A DNA stretch of 26,730 nt, from the NCBI GenBank assembly GCA_033765245.1, contig JANRIF010000184.1:1-26730 (forward strand), given 5' to 3'. Under the pieces are notes generated by a model, which worked only from the letters and a program-made list of their open reading frames with translations, ran no database searches and had not been told where the DNA came from. Positions 25,991-26,730 of the stretch are shown piece after piece. Source of the DNA: GCA-002840015 sp033765245 (lineage in GTDB: Bacteria; Pseudomonadota; Gammaproteobacteria; Xanthomonadales; Xanthomonadaceae). The translations under genes were made by a program, and so were the position numbers. The first letter of the stretch is position 1; every line of letters begins with the position of its first letter.

Positions 25991-26695
25991 CTACTGGCTC
26001 GGCGGGGCGAACAAGTGCTCGGCGCGCTGGAACAGCACCCAACTGGTGGCGATGTACTTGTCGCCGCCGATCGGCCGATTGCCGCGGTGGGTGTGGGTGA
26101 ACCCTGCCGGCGCCAGCAACAGACTGCCGGTGCACGGCACGATCTTGCGCTGCTGATAGAGGAACTCGGTTTCGCCTTCGTCGAAGGCGTCGTTGAGGTA
26201 CGCGGTCCACAGCACCGTGCGATGCAACGCCTCGCCGGCGCCATCCTGCGGATAGTGTTCGCAATGCCAGTAGGGATAGCCGCCCTCGCCGGCGCTGTAG
26301 CGCTGGATGTTGATCGCGCCGGGGCGAAAGCACAGCCGCACCATCGCGCCCAGGCGCTCGTCATCCATGGTCGCGACGTCGTCGGCGGTGAGGCGGCGCG
26401 GTGCGCCGCTGGACGGGTCGGGAATCTGCAGCATCAGCGGCGCGATCATCGTGTACGGGTACTTGCGCAGGTATTGCAGCAACGCCTTCAGCATGGCGTC
26501 GTTGAGCAACTGTTCGGCATCGCGCCATGCCTGCTTGCCGCTGATCTGCAGATCGCGGCTACGCTTGAGTTCGGGAATCACCCCGCCACCCACGCGCCCC
26601 GGCACGTGCTCGCCGCTGCGCTCGAAGCGCTGGGTCAACTTCGCACACGCTTCCACCGGCACGGCAAGCGGGTAGACCTCGATGAAATCGTCCAT
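25991..26695 (-). CDS. 2-oxoglutarate/Fe(II)-dependent oxygenase
   Basis: This 234-aa cytoplasmic enzyme has the double-stranded beta-helix signature of prolyl-4-hydroxylase-type oxygenases. The iron site is read as His144-x-Glu146 in YPYWHCEHYP, with the distal His203 in FTHTHRGNRP. The 2-oxoglutarate-binding Lys213 lies ten residues later in GGDKYIATSW. An acidic residue of Glu rather than Asp in the HxD position is uncommon across the superfamily but recurs in this subgroup as far as I recall. No signal peptide is seen. The ATG at 26695 has only a weak upstream purine run. The substrate cannot be read from sequence. Its neighbours do not form an obvious pathway with it. Confidence 0.82.
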   Translation of the reverse strand: MDDFIEVYPLAVPVEACAKLTQRFERSGEHVPGRVGGGVIPELKRSRDLQISGKQAWRDAEQLLNDAMLKALLQYLRKYPYTMIAPLMLQIPDPSSGAPRRLTADDVATMDDERLGAMVRLCFRPGAINIQRYSAGEGGYPYWHCEHYPQDGAGEALHRTVLWTAYLNDAFDEGETEFLYQQRKIVPCTGSLLLAPAGFTHTHRGNRPIGGDKYIATSWVLFQRAEHLFAPPSQ

Positions 26696-26730
26696 GCGGG
26701 CGGAGTTCCGGATTCGATACGTCGCGGGAA

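Noticed and set aside
25744..26100. Possible 118-residue + strand protein in the GC-rich gap at the right end
   Set aside because: The translation is Arg/Ala-rich and runs into the antisense of the oxygenase gene, and no ribosome-binding site is seen.

Overview
The window is the chromosomal replication-origin neighbourhood of a GC-rich gammaproteobacterium, most likely of the order Lysobacterales (Xanthomonadales). The gene order rpmH / dnaA-dnaN-recF-gyrB, the DnaA N-terminus (Trp-Pro-Arg-Cys-Leu-Glu-Arg-Leu), and the later tonB-exbB-exbD-exbD...pdxJ block are what I know from Xanthomonas and relatives. This is inferred from protein sequence and gene order; no database search was made.

Layout. 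Positions 38-1953: a two-gene NatAB-like ABC exporter on the + strand, followed by a REP-like hairpin. Positions 2058-5883, - strand: mnmE, yidC, rnpA, rpmH, with no yidD between rnpA and yidC. Positions 5884-6272: rpmH promoter, two heptanucleotide tandem-repeat blocks and the dnaA leader. Positions 6273-12688, + strand: dnaA, dnaN, recF, gyrB. The dnaA-dnaN gap holds two perfect DnaA boxes and AT-rich DNA and is the best oriC candidate. recF carries two perfect parS-like palindromes. Just past gyrB, its last 57 bp are repeated exactly, flanking a 152-bp block of hairpins.

Positions 13033-15573: a membrane-bound inactive-transglutaminase protein (UUP1 type) and an ATP-grasp glutamate-ligase-like protein, 3 nt apart. 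Positions 15668-17924: an M48 metalloprotease lipoprotein and an exported TPR protein. Positions 18058-21055: tonB, exbB, exbD1, exbD2, a strong intrinsic terminator, then a third exbD as a separate unit. pdxJ (- strand) converges on it. Positions 21890-22130 form a divergent intergenic region with a hairpin-rich leader for a large membrane sensor diguanylate cyclase (22131-25064). The right end has two small - strand ORFs and an Fe(II)/2-oxoglutarate oxygenase.

How the parts work together: the origin, initiator, clamp, RecF, gyrase and parS sites form the replication and segregation core. The - strand block supplies translation, RNA processing and membrane-protein insertion, so transcription runs away from the origin in both directions. 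The TonB block energises outer-membrane uptake. The items most worth a second look are the gyrB 3'-end duplication with its hairpin block, the parS pair in recF, the structured diguanylate-cyclase leader, the third exbD and the heptamer repeats beside dnaA. I found no clear phage, insertion sequence, CRISPR array, tRNA or rRNA.
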